In this document: one piece after another, positions 48,734-57,350 of the stretch
Position numbering within the stretch: the first letter of the stretch is position 1
Layout of the letters: every line of letters begins with the position of its first letter
IMG/VR virus record: IMGVR_UViG_3300010430_002753
Location: 1 to 64,000 of that record
Direction: 5' to 3' (one strand)
Source: a virus
Length of the DNA stretch: 64,000 bases
Translations under genes and position numbers: made by a program
The notes under the pieces: model-generated
Database searches by the model: none
What the model was told of the DNA's origin: nothing
The model's input: the letters and a program-made list of their open reading frames with translations, nothing else

Positions 48734-49597
48734 TTAAAATTCTAATTTCCATGTTTTTACGCCATGTAATTCTCTATCTTCCTTATAAAATGAATCTGTT
48801 GTATATATTTTATTGTAAAAAAATAATAACTTATAAGATCCCTTTGAAAAAATACCATGCGATACATATGTATATTTATTTTTAAAATTTAAAGTATCTA
48901 GTAATAAACCAGTATCTTCTAATGAACTCCCAGTTTCACATATATCATCAAAAACTATTGCTACACCATCACTATAATCTTTTACATCTGGTAATATATC
49001 AAAATCTAAATTTATAACTTCTTTAGTTTTAGAATCTCTAATTTTTTTCATACCGATAAATTTTATTTCTTTATCAGGATATCTTGATTCTGCAAATTGG
49101 CATAGTGAAGCTAATCTTGGAATAGCACCTTTATCAGGTGCTACAAAATATAATGTTTTAACTTCTTTATTTAAATTAATAATATCATTTATTGTCTTAT
49201 CAATATAAGTATAAGCATTTATTAAATTACAGTTTTCTAATGATTCATAAACTACTTGTGAATGTGGATCTAAAATACTAACAGATTCGTACATTTGAAA
49301 ATTTATTAATTCTGTCATAGCCTTTACTGAAAATGCTTCTCCTTCTACAAATATTTTATCTTGTCTTGCATATGGAAAATAAGGAATAGTTAAATGTATA
49401 TTTGGATAATTGTATTCTAAATTTCTTATAGCATTAGTAACTAATAATAATTTAAGTATATCATTAGAATTTCTTATATTTGCTATAATATTAATATCAA
49501 TATCATCTACATCAACTAATTCTGTTATACCACCAATATGGACTTCTCCACCATTAAATAGTTTTGATTTAACATCATCTAATTTAATATTTTTCAT
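48734..49597 (-). CDS. PRPP-synthetase family enzyme (Prs or Adps type)
   Basis: 287 residues, shorter than bacterial Prs (about 310). [10 protein letters not shown] (72-81), LDPHS (109-113), [10 protein letters not shown] and the PRPP loop DDICETGSS (217-225) identify the family, which transfers pyrophosphate from ATP to ribose-5-phosphate. In phages, homologues named Adps make ADPR-pyrophosphate for NAD+ rebuilding (NARP1) with a Namat partner; no Namat gene lies in this window. The substrate cannot be told by eye. RBS AAGGAATAAC comes from the tail codons of the upstream repeat gene. Confidence 0.82.
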   Translation of the reverse strand: MKNIKLDDVKSKLFNGGEVHIGGITELVDVDDIDINIIANIRNSNDILKLLLVTNAIRNLEYNYPNIHLTIPYFPYARQDKIFVEGEAFSVKAMTELINFQMYESVSILDPHSQVVYESLENCNLINAYTYIDKTINDIINLNKEVKTLYFVAPDKGAIPRLASLCQFAESRYPDKEIKFIGMKKIRDSKTKEVINLDFDILPDVKDYSDGVAIVFDDICETGSSLEDTGLLLDTLNFKNKYTYVSHGIFSKGSYKLLFFYNKIYTTDSFYKEDRELHGVKTWKLEF

Positions 49598-49599
49598 TG

Positions 49600-49869
49600 T
49601 TATTCCTTATTTAATAATTTTAAGTTTATATTTACGTTTATAATTTTATTTGATTCTATTATCCAATCTTCTTTTGAATATTCTATGCCGTTTAAAAAAT
49701 ATGTTTCATTTGTTTGTGTTTCAAATATGTTATAAAAAATTCTAGCTGGTCCATCTAATCTATGTATTTCATCTTCTAAATTATAATAAATTTCACTGTA
49801 TTTTGTTGTTTTTTCTATATCCCAATAATTTAATCTTTTATAATTTCCATTTTCTAATTCTATTTTCAT
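49600..49869 (-). CDS. Single-repeat HRxDGPA protein with NLKLLNKE tail
   Basis: 89 residues. MKIELENGNYKRL module, repeat HRLDGPARIFYNIF, EYSKEDWIIESNKI and NVNINLKLLNKE. The codons AAG GAA TAA are the ribosome-binding site of the PRPP-synthetase-family gene. Function unknown. Confidence 0.83.
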   Translation of the reverse strand: MKIELENGNYKRLNYWDIEKTTKYSEIYYNLEDEIHRLDGPARIFYNIFETQTNETYFLNGIEYSKEDWIIESNKIINVNINLKLLNKE

Positions 49870-49871
49870 AA

Positions 49872-50357
49872 TTAAACCTTATTTAATAATCTTAAATTTC
49901 TTTGAATATTAACAGTTTTGATATCATTTTTATCTATTATTTTATCTTTATATTTATAAAATTCATAAGCTATATTTTTTTCATTATATACATTTTCATA
50001 ATCTTCGTAATCAATTATTTCTATACATACAGTATCTATAGAATTAATTATTTCATTATTTTCATTTAATTTTATTATAATATTATTGTAAGAATAAAAA
50101 TCATCTTCAGGTATATTTTCCTTAACCATAGAATTTTCAATACATATTGTATATTCATCAAATTCAATATGTATATTATTATTTTTATATTTTATAGTTC
50201 CAGTAAAATAATCACTATAATCCTCACAACTTAAAGAAAATCTATCTAAATAAGGAAGTTGTAATAATAATTGTAAACCTTTTTCTCCAATAAAATACTC
50301 TAAAATTTTATTTAAATCATTTATAAATTTTTCTTTAAATAATAATTCTTTCAACAT
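49872..50357 (-). CDS. Tail-only protein with RNLRLLNKV end
   Basis: 161 residues. The body carries no HRxDGPA repeat. It is acidic and aromatic, with strands such as YFTGTIKYKNNNIHIEFD. It ends in IQRNLRLLNKV. The stop region AAGGTTTAA feeds the gene at 49869. Supports the tail as a separate module. Confidence 0.75.
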   Translation of the reverse strand: MLKELLFKEKFINDLNKILEYFIGEKGLQLLLQLPYLDRFSLSCEDYSDYFTGTIKYKNNNIHIEFDEYTICIENSMVKENIPEDDFYSYNNIIIKLNENNEIINSIDTVCIEIIDYEDYENVYNEKNIAYEFYKYKDKIIDKNDIKTVNIQRNLRLLNKV

Positions 50358-50360
50358 TAA

Positions 50361-50672
50361 TTAATCCTTTTGCAATAACCTTAAATTTCTTTGTATATTA
50401 AATTCTTTTTCTGAACATCTTGTATTATCAATATAAAAAGATTCACAAAATACTTTTTCATTTTCATCATACCAAATACAAGATGGACCGTTTAATCTAT
50501 GAACAAATCCATGTTTATTCCATTCTTTATAAGCTATATTATTATTACTGTCGTAACATATTTTACTTGGTTTATCATTATAAGAATGAAGAAAACCTTC
50601 TTCGTCTAATAATTCTAATCTAATCAATTTAAATAATTTATTATATATTTTTTTATATTTAATGTTTAACAT
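50361..50672 (-). CDS. HRxDGPA-repeat protein with divergent tail (NLRLLQKD)
   Basis: 103 residues. Repeats YNDKPSKICYDSNN (degenerate) and HRLNGPSCIWYDENEKV, then SEKEFNIQRNLRLLQKD. The final AAAGGAT supplies the ribosome-binding site of the gene starting at 50357. It overlaps the end of the zinc-finger gene by 14 bases. Confidence 0.77.
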   Translation of the reverse strand: MLNIKYKKIYNKLFKLIRLELLDEEGFLHSYNDKPSKICYDSNNNIAYKEWNKHGFVHRLNGPSCIWYDENEKVFCESFYIDNTRCSEKEFNIQRNLRLLQKD

Positions 50673-51405
50673 ACCCGTGTTTTCTCATTTCACTAAGAAT
50701 TTCAGATTTTTTATTTAATACTTTATCAAATAATGTTTGTAATTTATTAGCTGGTTTACCATTGTTATGTTTACTTATAATTTGTAAACGTAATTCGTGA
50801 GCTCTTTTCATTAAAGAATTATATAATTCTCTATATTCAGACTTTGATAATTCATCATTAATATCTTCTTCAGAAATGCTTTTTTGTTTTTTAATTTTTT
50901 TAAGTTCTTCTTTAAACGTATATTTTTTATCAGAGCTTTTATCAGGTAAAGATCTATAATATTTATCCATACCTTTTTTATCTTTTTCATAACATTTAAA
51001 TGCTTTACTTCTTGTGGTATGTTTCTTTTTACATACAAGACAGCCTGTATTAAAATGTTTTTCACTAGATAATGTAAATTTTTTATTACTACTATAATCT
51101 GGCAATGATCTAAAATACCATTCTGTTTTATCTTCTGTTTCACCGCCAAATAATTGAGATTCTTCCCAACACTTATATGCCTTTGCTCTACTTACGTGTT
51201 TTTTACCGCAAATAGGACAATGTTGTATTACACCATAGTCTTTTTTCTTTTCTTCTACAACATCTTTAAATTCTGGATATTCTCTACTACCTCTTAATGT
51301 ATTATAATAATCTACCATTTCTGGCTTTAATAGATAAAAATCCATTAAACATTTATGAGCCTGTCTTCTTGTTGTATGAGATTTACTACATACTGGACAA
51401 TTCAT
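50659..51405 (-). CDS. Protein with three CCHC-type zinc knuckles
   Basis: 248 residues. Three near-identical motifs: CPVCSKSHTTRRQAHKC (3-19), CPICGKKHVSRAKAYKC and CLVCKKKHTTRSKAFKC, each C-x2-C-x3-H-x8-C with basic helical residues. The C-terminal 80 residues are a charged helical region ending in RKHGYVKH. Such tandem units usually bind nucleic acid; this triple arrangement is not one I can name. It stands behind the promoter at 51438-51465. Confidence 0.75.
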   Translation of the reverse strand: MNCPVCSKSHTTRRQAHKCLMDFYLLKPEMVDYYNTLRGSREYPEFKDVVEEKKKDYGVIQHCPICGKKHVSRAKAYKCWEESQLFGGETEDKTEWYFRSLPDYSSNKKFTLSSEKHFNTGCLVCKKKHTTRSKAFKCYEKDKKGMDKYYRSLPDKSSDKKYTFKEELKKIKKQKSISEEDINDELSKSEYRELYNSLMKRAHELRLQIISKHNNGKPANKLQTLFDKVLNKKSEILSEMRKHGYVKH

Positions 51406-51437
51406 TAATTCTCCTTTTTTAAATCTTAATTTTATAT

Positions 51438-51465
51438 ATTATACATTTATATAAAATAATGTCAA
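51438..51465 (-). promoter_or_regulatory. Sigma-70-like promoter
   Basis: Minus strand TTGACA (51465-51460), a 16-bp spacer and TATAAT (51443-51438). Confidence 0.85.
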
Positions 51466-51672
51466 CTACTTTTTATTTAATAGTCTAAAATTTCTATTAA
51501 TATTTCTTATGTTATTTAACTCTTTTTTAAAATCAAATAGTGGATTATACAATTCATAAAATGAAATAAATAATAAATCAATTGATTCATTTTCAATTTC
51601 ACAAAGTTGATCATCTGAATATTTTGATAGTCTATTTAGAACTGCTTTTAAGATTTTATTTTTATTTCTCAT
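51466..51672 (-). CDS. Tail-only protein with NRNFRLLNKK end
   Basis: 68 residues. A helical body with an acidic segment (DDQLCEIENESIDLL) and the tail NINRNFRLLNKK. No repeat. It lies between a terminator and a promoter, so may be expressed with the coiled-coil gene upstream only by readthrough. Confidence 0.72.
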   Translation of the reverse strand: MRNKNKILKAVLNRLSKYSDDQLCEIENESIDLLFISFYELYNPLFDFKKELNNIRNINRNFRLLNKK

Positions 51673-51686
51673 ATTAATTCCTATAT

Positions 51687-51715
51687 AAATAAAAAAGGAG
51701 ATGTTAATCTCCTTT
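51687..51715 (-). terminator. Rho-independent terminator
   Basis: Stem AAAGGAGAT/ATCTCCTTT (51694-51702 with 51707-51715), 4-base loop, followed on the minus strand by a T run. It ends the 51734 gene. Confidence 0.85.
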
Positions 51716-51733
51716 AATATTTATTTTTATAAA

Positions 51734-52117
51734 TTATACTTTAAGTTCATCTAACAGTTTTTGTAATTCTTCTTTAGTTTTACCTTTAATTTCTTCATCT
51801 TCTTTTTCTGCTATTAAACTTTTAATTCTATTAGCCTTTGCTTTATTTTCAATTGCAATTTTTCTATTATCTTTTTCTTCTGATTTTGCTTTGATAATAT
51901 ATAAAACAATATCAAATTTTAAATTCAATTCAGTTGATTCATTTGTTCTTGTAGTAATAAAGCTTTCTTCTGCTACATCTTTTTTAGCTTTATTTAATTC
52001 AATAGCAATTTCATCTAATTGTTTTAATGTCAAACTCCATAAATCTTCAACTTGTAACATACCTTTTTTTGATTCAAAACGTAATCTCATTCTTAATGCT
52101 TGTTCAAATATATTCAT
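51734..52117 (-). CDS. Coiled-coil protein
   Basis: 127 residues, helical throughout, Lys/Glu-rich, with EKEDEEIKGKTKEELQKLL at its end. Downstream partner of the large 52137 protein by position. No family recognised. Confidence 0.6.
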   Translation of the reverse strand: MNIFEQALRMRLRFESKKGMLQVEDLWSLTLKQLDEIAIELNKAKKDVAEESFITTRTNESTELNLKFDIVLYIIKAKSEEKDNRKIAIENKAKANRIKSLIAEKEDEEIKGKTKEELQKLLDELKV

Positions 52118-52136
52118 AATATTTCTCCTTATTTTT

Positions 52137-54173
52137 TTAAAATTTAATTTTTAATATTCTGTTAAAATTACCTTCAACTTTAACAACCAATTCATTTCTT
52201 TTAGTTTCTGAAAATCCTAAACCAGATAATTGATTATCAGAATATTCAGCTGACATTTTTGATCCTAATGCTTCAAATAATCGTTTATTTGACATTAACT
52301 CTTCATTTAAAAATTCATTATAGAATCCTCTAGTTCTAACAGGATTTTTACAATCTTTTAAAAAGAATAAATAATGTTTATTGCCCGTAGTTTTGTTATC
52401 CCAATAATTTGGACTATACATAATAGTTGAAACATCTACAAAATTATTAGTTTTAATATTCCAAATATCTTTTGAAGAACATGAACTCTCAATTAATGGT
52501 TCAACTATAAACTCACCATTTTTAAGTGTTACGTTTGCAACTTTTACAGTTTGGTCATTACGTAATTCTTTATTGTATGAAAATTCATAAATTTTTCCAT
52601 CAACTTCTAATTCAGCTGTAAATCCTGTTTTACCACCATTATGAGAATAATTATGAACTGATAATATATATTTTCCTTCATCCATTGTATGTTTATTTGG
52701 GAATGTTATGTTTTCAACTGCTCCATTTGGTGCTTGAGTATATGGTCGCCTTATATCAACATCTAATTGACCGCCATTGCTCATTTTACAAGGTTTTTTA
52801 TATGTATTAAACGCTATTGTTTTTCCACAAGGACATTTTAAATGAGCGTCAAAATCATTATTATTTTCATTATTGTCGTTCCACATTATACTATATCTAA
52901 AATCACCGTCAACTGCACCACCAAACTTTTTAACTAATTTTTTCATTGAACTATCTGCAATGTTACCATTGTAACTCCAACAAAAATTATTATCCCATTT
53001 AAACATTGATTTAGAATCTTTATTTTGTGGACCAATAAGACTAACTAAGTTATTAGTATGTTTACTATCTAATAATACTTTAATATTTTTAGATTTAGGC
53101 AAAACATCGTTAATAAAATCTGTAATACTAATTTCTTCAACTTTATCAAATTTCTTTGGATTTTCAGTTACTTCAGATTTTAATTCATCAAAAATAGATG
53201 TATTTACTTTTTCAACATCTCTATTAATATAAATAATATTATTTGCTGTGATATCATCCAATGTTGCAAATTTTCTTTGTAGTGAATCTTCAAAACCTAA
53301 TTCTTTAATTTGTTGTTCAGCTTTTTCTACCATCTTTTTTGTAAAAATTGCTTTAGGTCTTTTGTAATTTTCAGGTGCTACAACATTTTTTTCATATTTC
53401 CTTACTGCTTCATTTATATCTACATTATTTGACAAATCTATTAATAATGTTCCAATTGCAGAATTTCGTATTCTACATACTCTATTATCAATTGAATTTT
53501 TCCAATACCAATTATCATTTTCTACATGTAATTTTTTATATTTCAAAAATTCTTCAATTGAAATTTTATATTCAATACCTTTATATAATGATTTTTGTGC
53601 AATCAATTCTAAAATAGTTTCAGCTGCATCTACTGTTAATTCTGTCATTGCTCTTTGTAATAACTGTTTATTTTCTTTATGTTTACCTTGAATAGCTTCA
53701 ACAGAATATCGTAAATTGCTACTAACAAATTTATTAGGTAATACTAAGTTAAAATGGTCCCAAGAAATAGTTGAATTGTCTTCTAACAATTCTTTATTAT
53801 TTGCTGTTCCTAACTTATTATTAATTGTAATAAATTTATTATAAATTACTTTAGAATCAATATAATTTTTTAATTCTTTTGCAACAATATTGTATGGATA
53901 TTCTAAATCTTCAATATCCCAAATATTTTTAGTTTCATTATTTGAATCAATAATAACAATATTTCCAAAATGTTGAATAAATTGTCTACAACATGAACAA
54001 TCAAATTCTCTATGTTCTCTGTAGATCTCATTAGTTCCTTCTGGAAATGAATCAAGATATAAATTCCAAAATTTTTCTTTGTCAATATTTGCTAAAAATA
54101 AATGTTTTTCATCTTTAGAAATATTTGTAAATCTTTCTTGAACTGCTTGTTTAAACTTAATAAAATCTGCCAT
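52137..54173 (-). CDS. Large protein with CSCC motif and YfaP-like segment
   Basis: 678 residues from ATG 54173 (TGGAGGAAAAC site). The N-terminal part contains EFDCSCCRQFIQ, near residue 55. A beta-rich segment at about 435-560 holds NDFDAHLKCPCGKTIAF, LDVDIRRP and GKYILSVHNYSHNGG, resembling the YfaP/DUF2135 pattern often next to vWA proteins. The rest is helical. It may act with the vWA protein at 22.9 kb. Molecular role unknown. Confidence 0.65.
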   Translation of the reverse strand: MADFIKFKQAVQERFTNISKDEKHLFLANIDKEKFWNLYLDSFPEGTNEIYREHREFDCSCCRQFIQHFGNIVIIDSNNETKNIWDIEDLEYPYNIVAKELKNYIDSKVIYNKFITINNKLGTANNKELLEDNSTISWDHFNLVLPNKFVSSNLRYSVEAIQGKHKENKQLLQRAMTELTVDAAETILELIAQKSLYKGIEYKISIEEFLKYKKLHVENDNWYWKNSIDNRVCRIRNSAIGTLLIDLSNNVDINEAVRKYEKNVVAPENYKRPKAIFTKKMVEKAEQQIKELGFEDSLQRKFATLDDITANNIIYINRDVEKVNTSIFDELKSEVTENPKKFDKVEEISITDFINDVLPKSKNIKVLLDSKHTNNLVSLIGPQNKDSKSMFKWDNNFCWSYNGNIADSSMKKLVKKFGGAVDGDFRYSIMWNDNNENNNDFDAHLKCPCGKTIAFNTYKKPCKMSNGGQLDVDIRRPYTQAPNGAVENITFPNKHTMDEGKYILSVHNYSHNGGKTGFTAELEVDGKIYEFSYNKELRNDQTVKVANVTLKNGEFIVEPLIESSCSSKDIWNIKTNNFVDVSTIMYSPNYWDNKTTGNKHYLFFLKDCKNPVRTRGFYNEFLNEELMSNKRLFEALGSKMSAEYSDNQLSGLGFSETKRNELVVKVEGNFNRILKIKF

Positions 54174-54203
54174 GTTTTCCTCCACTATTTTTTAATTATT
54201 ACT

Positions 54204-54231
54204 AATTTAATATATCTATATTTTTTGTCAA
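54204..54231 (-). promoter_or_regulatory. Possible sigma-70-like promoter
   Basis: Minus strand TTGACA (54231-54226) with a weaker TAAATT (54209-54204) after 16 bp. Drives the large CSCC protein gene. Confidence 0.6.
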
Positions 54232-54243
54232 CTAAAAAATTAA

Positions 54244-54585
54244 TTATTTTATTGGGTTATTAAATTTATTTTTTAATATTAAAAATAATCTATATAATAA
54301 TTTGCAAATAAAAATGATTATTAAAATAAAAGTTATCATTGATGTCAATATTGGTAGTATAGAACATATCATAGCTACCCAAAATACAGATATATTTTTT
54401 ATTTCATCATACACACCAGTTTCTGTAAATAACCATTCGCTTTTAACTATTGTAGATGTTTTATTTGTTAACAAATATAATATATTATTTACATTTATTT
54501 GTAATTTATTAAATTTACAAACACTTATTAATAATACTGTTAAATTAATTAACATACACATAAAATATATTGTTAAAAAAATCAT
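54244..54585 (-). CDS. Membrane protein
   Basis: 113 residues from ATG 54585 (CTTGGAGGTTATT). Hydrophobic segments at about 2-22 and 70-100. It sits between two promoters and likely forms its own unit. No family recognised. Confidence 0.6.
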   Translation of the reverse strand: MIFLTIYFMCMLINLTVLLISVCKFNKLQINVNNILYLLTNKTSTIVKSEWLFTETGVYDEIKNISVFWVAMICSILPILTSMITFILIIIFICKLLYRLFLILKNKFNNPIK

Positions 54586-54617
54586 AATAACCTCCAAGTT
54601 ATTTTATTTATAAATAC

Positions 54618-54646
54618 AATGTAAATAACATATAAAAATCTGTCAA
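54618..54646 (-). promoter_or_regulatory. Sigma-70-like promoter
   Basis: Minus strand TTGACA (54646-54641), a 17-bp spacer and TACATT (54623-54618). Abuts the repeat gene at 54655. Confidence 0.72.
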
Positions 54647-54654
54647 CTAAAAAA

Positions 54655-54969
54655 TTATTTTTTATTTAATAACTTTAAGTTTCTTATAATATTTGCTTCT
54701 TTTTTCCAATCGTCAATATTATTAAAACGTATACCATTTATATAATACCATCCACCATATATTTCTCCAGATTCATAATATCTAATCTCAGCTGGTCCAT
54801 CTAATCTGTGTAATTTATTATTTATATAATATGTTTCAGTTCTTATTTCTCCAGATTCATTATACCAAATAGATGCTGGACCGTCAATTCTATGTTTTTT
54901 ACCATTTTTATAAAATTCTAGTTTTTTAACAGTTTCACCATTTTTATAATATTCAATTATTTCTTCCAC
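54655..54969 (-). CDS. HRxDGPA-repeat protein with RNLKLLNKK tail (GTG start)
   Basis: 104 residues from GTG 54969. Two repeats (HRIDGPASIWYNESGEI and HRLDGPAEIRYYESGEI), then IRFNNIDDWKKE and the tail IIRNLKLLNKK. The usual N-terminal ENGCYK module is missing. The GTG lies 3 bases after the CCA-enzyme stop, whose last codons AAGGTTTAA act as ribosome-binding site. Confidence 0.82.
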   Translation of the reverse strand: MEEIIEYYKNGETVKKLEFYKNGKKHRIDGPASIWYNESGEIRTETYYINNKLHRLDGPAEIRYYESGEIYGGWYYINGIRFNNIDDWKKEANIIRNLKLLNKK

Positions 54970-54971
54970 AA

Positions 54972-56372
54972 TTAAACCTTATTTAAAAGTTTTAATAATT
55001 CTTCTTTAGATATATTAGGATTTTCCATAAAAATATCTTCAGCTTTTCTCATATACTCACCAACTTTAATTCCTGGTTTAATATTAAATGTATTAATAAT
55101 ATCTTTTCCAGAAATAGGCATTGATACTGGTTCATGTTTTTCTTTTAGTTCAGCAATTCTTTTTGCTATATTCGGAACTTGATAAGGTAAACAATGTTCA
55201 GGTGCATGAGAAATATTATCTGCGTGAATAACTTCTAATAATTCTGTTAATAGATTACCTGATAATTTAATTAACTTTCTTATTGATTTATCTTTAATGT
55301 TTAAAGTTTCATTTCCCCATTGTTTAGTATGCATATGATTTTTGACAATAAAAGAAACACTATCAACTATTTCATTCTCATACTTTAATCTTTTTAAAAT
55401 ATCAATAACCATAGTTTCACTAAGAGTATTATGATCTATAAAACTATAATCATTTTTATCAGAATTCCATACTCTAGTTTTTAATTTACCAATATCATGT
55501 AATAACGCAGATAGTCTAACAACTAATTTATTTTCATTTTCTAGTATTGGTTTTTTAACAACGGCTTGTAATACGTCAAATAAATGATTAAATAAATCTG
55601 CAGAATGATATTCGTTTTGTTTAAAATCTATAGTTTCAATTAATTCTGGAATAATATAATTAATTAATCCAGTTTTTACTAAATAATATAATCCATTTAA
55701 ACAATTATCAGATAACATTATTTTTGTAAATTCACTATTAATTCTCTCTTTTGATAAAATTTCTGTAGATTTATAATTTCTAATTATTGAATCGTATACA
55801 TCTTTAGTTAATTTAAATCCTCTTGTAGAAAATCTAATAGCTCTTAACATTCTTAAAGGATCTTCTTTAAAAATACTATCAGGATCTGATGTTGTATTTA
55901 AAACATTATTACCTAAATCATTAATACCATTTCCAGTAAAATCTTCTAATTTATTTAAAGATATATTATACATTAAAGAATTAATAGTAAAATCTCTTCT
56001 TACTGCATCTTGCTCTATTGTTCCAAATTTAACTAATGGTTTTCTACTACCTTCTTCATACGCTTCTTGCCTACTCATCACAGATTCAAAATCTAAATCA
56101 CTATTAGGTAATCTAAAATTAGCAGTTCCAAATCTTCCAAAGATTACTGGATTGCTATCTTTTTTATATACTCCTAATTTCCTTGTTAAATATTCTGCTA
56201 ATGCAACACCACCCATTGGTAAATTTACAACAATATCAATATCTTTAATTTCTTTCTTTTTTAACAAAATATCTCTTACCGCGCCACCTACTATATATAC
56301 CTTATTCTCAAATTGAGTATCTATAATATGCTTATTGATACTTTCAGATATTTTAAATAATCTTTCTAACAT
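54972..56372 (-). CDS. cca: CCA-adding tRNA nucleotidyltransferase with HD domain
   Basis: 466 residues. Class II nucleotidyltransferase motifs: VGGAVRD (28-34), D44-I-D46, RRDFTIN (125-131), EDPLRMLRAIRF (170-181), and an HD domain with ALLHDIGKLKTR (H292, D293). It adds or repairs CCA at tRNA 3' ends from CTP and ATP. At least five tRNAs of this genome lack an encoded CCA, so it has clear phage substrates. It ends SKEELLKLLNKV, a match to the family tail that also provides the ribosome-binding site for the next gene. Behind the promoter at 56398-56426. Confidence 0.9.
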   Translation of the reverse strand: MLERLFKISESINKHIIDTQFENKVYIVGGAVRDILLKKKEIKDIDIVVNLPMGGVALAEYLTRKLGVYKKDSNPVIFGRFGTANFRLPNSDLDFESVMSRQEAYEEGSRKPLVKFGTIEQDAVRRDFTINSLMYNISLNKLEDFTGNGINDLGNNVLNTTSDPDSIFKEDPLRMLRAIRFSTRGFKLTKDVYDSIIRNYKSTEILSKERINSEFTKIMLSDNCLNGLYYLVKTGLINYIIPELIETIDFKQNEYHSADLFNHLFDVLQAVVKKPILENENKLVVRLSALLHDIGKLKTRVWNSDKNDYSFIDHNTLSETMVIDILKRLKYENEIVDSVSFIVKNHMHTKQWGNETLNIKDKSIRKLIKLSGNLLTELLEVIHADNISHAPEHCLPYQVPNIAKRIAELKEKHEPVSMPISGKDIINTFNIKPGIKVGEYMRKAEDIFMENPNISKEELLKLLNKV

Positions 56373-56397
56373 ATAACCTCCAAATATTTATAAATAC

Positions 56398-56426
56398 AAT
56401 ATATCTAATTTTAAAATTTATGTCAA
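56398..56426 (-). promoter_or_regulatory. Sigma-70-like promoter
   Basis: Minus strand TTGACA (56426-56421), a 17-bp spacer and TATATT (56403-56398). Drives the CCA-enzyme gene. Confidence 0.87.
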
Positions 56427-56434
56427 CTAAAAAA

Positions 56435-56695
56435 TTATTTTTTATTTAATAATTTTAAATTTCTATTTATATTAATTAGTTTATTAAATTCTTCTTTTTC
56501 ATATTCGTTTCCATTTAAATAATAATATTCACTAATAATTCCACCATTTTTATGATGCCAAATTACAGTTGGCCCGTCTAATCTATGTCTTTCATCTTTT
56601 GAATTATAATAACATTCACTTTCTATTTTTTTTTCTTCTTTATCATAATATCTTATGTTTTTATAACAATCATTTCCTAATTTTATAATTTTCAT
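56435..56695 (-). CDS. Single-repeat HRxDGPA protein with RNLKLLNKK tail
   Basis: 86 residues. MKIIKLGNDCYKNI start, one repeat HRLDGPTVIWHHKNGGI, EYEKEEFNKLI and NINRNLKLLNKK. Last of its unit, next to the promoter cassette. Function unknown. Confidence 0.84.
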   Translation of the reverse strand: MKIIKLGNDCYKNIRYYDKEEKKIESECYYNSKDERHRLDGPTVIWHHKNGGIISEYYYLNGNEYEKEEFNKLININRNLKLLNKK

Positions 56696-56704
56696 AATTA
56701 AACT

Positions 56705-56860
56705 TTATTTAACACAGCTATATTTATCTCTAAAATTTCGTTTTTCTTCATCACTCATTAATTTCCATTGTTTTTTTAATCTTTGATAATAAGATCTTTT
56801 ATCAATTGGATTATCATAATCAACAACTTTTTTTAAAAATTTTAATACTGTTTTTCTCAT
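56705..56860 (-). CDS. Small basic unknown protein
   Basis: 51 residues: RKTVLKFLKKVVDYDNP, then DKRSYYQRLKKQWKLMSDEE and an end RDKYSCVK. RBS TTGGAAGTATATA. Looks like a small helical bundle; HMG-box-like spacing of W and K residues is only suggestive. No family assigned. Confidence 0.6.
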   Translation of the reverse strand: MRKTVLKFLKKVVDYDNPIDKRSYYQRLKKQWKLMSDEEKRNFRDKYSCVK

Positions 56861-56875
56861 TATATACTTCCAATA

Positions 56876-57010
56876 TTATTTGTTTTTATTGCCATCACGC
56901 TCTTTAAAGTTTTCACATTCATCTGTTTTAACTACAGTTCCTTTTTTACTTGATTTACAAGTATTATAATTTTCACATTTTCCACATTTAACTCTAAACA
57001 TATTTCTCAT
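56876..57010 (-). CDS. Small Cys4 zinc protein
   Basis: 44 residues. VKCGKCENYNTCKSSKKG with a later CENFKERD gives four or five cysteines in zinc-binding spacing. RBS AGGAGAATACT. Similar in design to the Cys-rich 77-residue protein at 3540. Function unknown. Confidence 0.62.
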   Translation of the reverse strand: MRNMFRVKCGKCENYNTCKSSKKGTVVKTDECENFKERDGNKNK

Positions 57011-57019
57011 AGTATTCTC

Positions 57020-57283
57020 CTATTTTTTATTTAATAACTTTAAGTTTCTATTTATATTAATTTTTTTATTATACTCTTCTTTTGAATAACTTTTACCATT
57101 TATCCAATAATGTTCACCTCTTATTTCTCCAGATCTATAATACCAAATTCTAGCTGGTCCATCTAATCTATGAAGTTTTCTATTTATATAATACACTTCA
57201 CTTTCTATTTTAGTTTTCTCTACATCATGATAATATATTTTTTTATAACAACCGTTTTCTAATTCAATTCTTTTCATTTTCAT
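57020..57283 (-). CDS. Single-repeat HRxDGPA protein with RNLKLLNKK tail
   Basis: 87 residues from ATG 57283 (GAGGTTTAATT). MKMKRIELENGCYKKI, one repeat HRLDGPARIWYYRSGEI, SYSKEEYNKKI and NINRNLKLLNKK. First gene behind the promoter at 57314-57342. Function unknown. Confidence 0.86.
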   Translation of the reverse strand: MKMKRIELENGCYKKIYYHDVEKTKIESEVYYINRKLHRLDGPARIWYYRSGEIRGEHYWINGKSYSKEEYNKKININRNLKLLNKK

Positions 57284-57313
57284 AATTAAACCTCTCTTTT
57301 TATTTATAAATAC

Positions 57314-57342
57314 AATATAAATTATACATAAAAATATGTCAA
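57314..57342 (-). promoter_or_regulatory. Sigma-70-like promoter
   Basis: Minus strand TTGACA (57342-57337), a 17-bp spacer and TATATT (57319-57314). Near-identical to 15839-15867. Confidence 0.88.
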
Positions 57343-57350
57343 CTAAAAAA

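Noticed and set aside
50811-51149. A second minus-strand frame within the zinc-finger gene
   Set aside because: Overlaps the zinc-finger frame fully, lacks a start signal, and the zinc motifs are in the other frame.
53903-54085. A short minus-strand frame within the large CSCC protein gene
   Set aside because: Nested in a stronger gene without its own ribosome-binding site.
56705-56860. HMG-box-like assignment for the 51-residue protein
   Set aside because: Only short similarity in W/K spacing; too weak to name a family.
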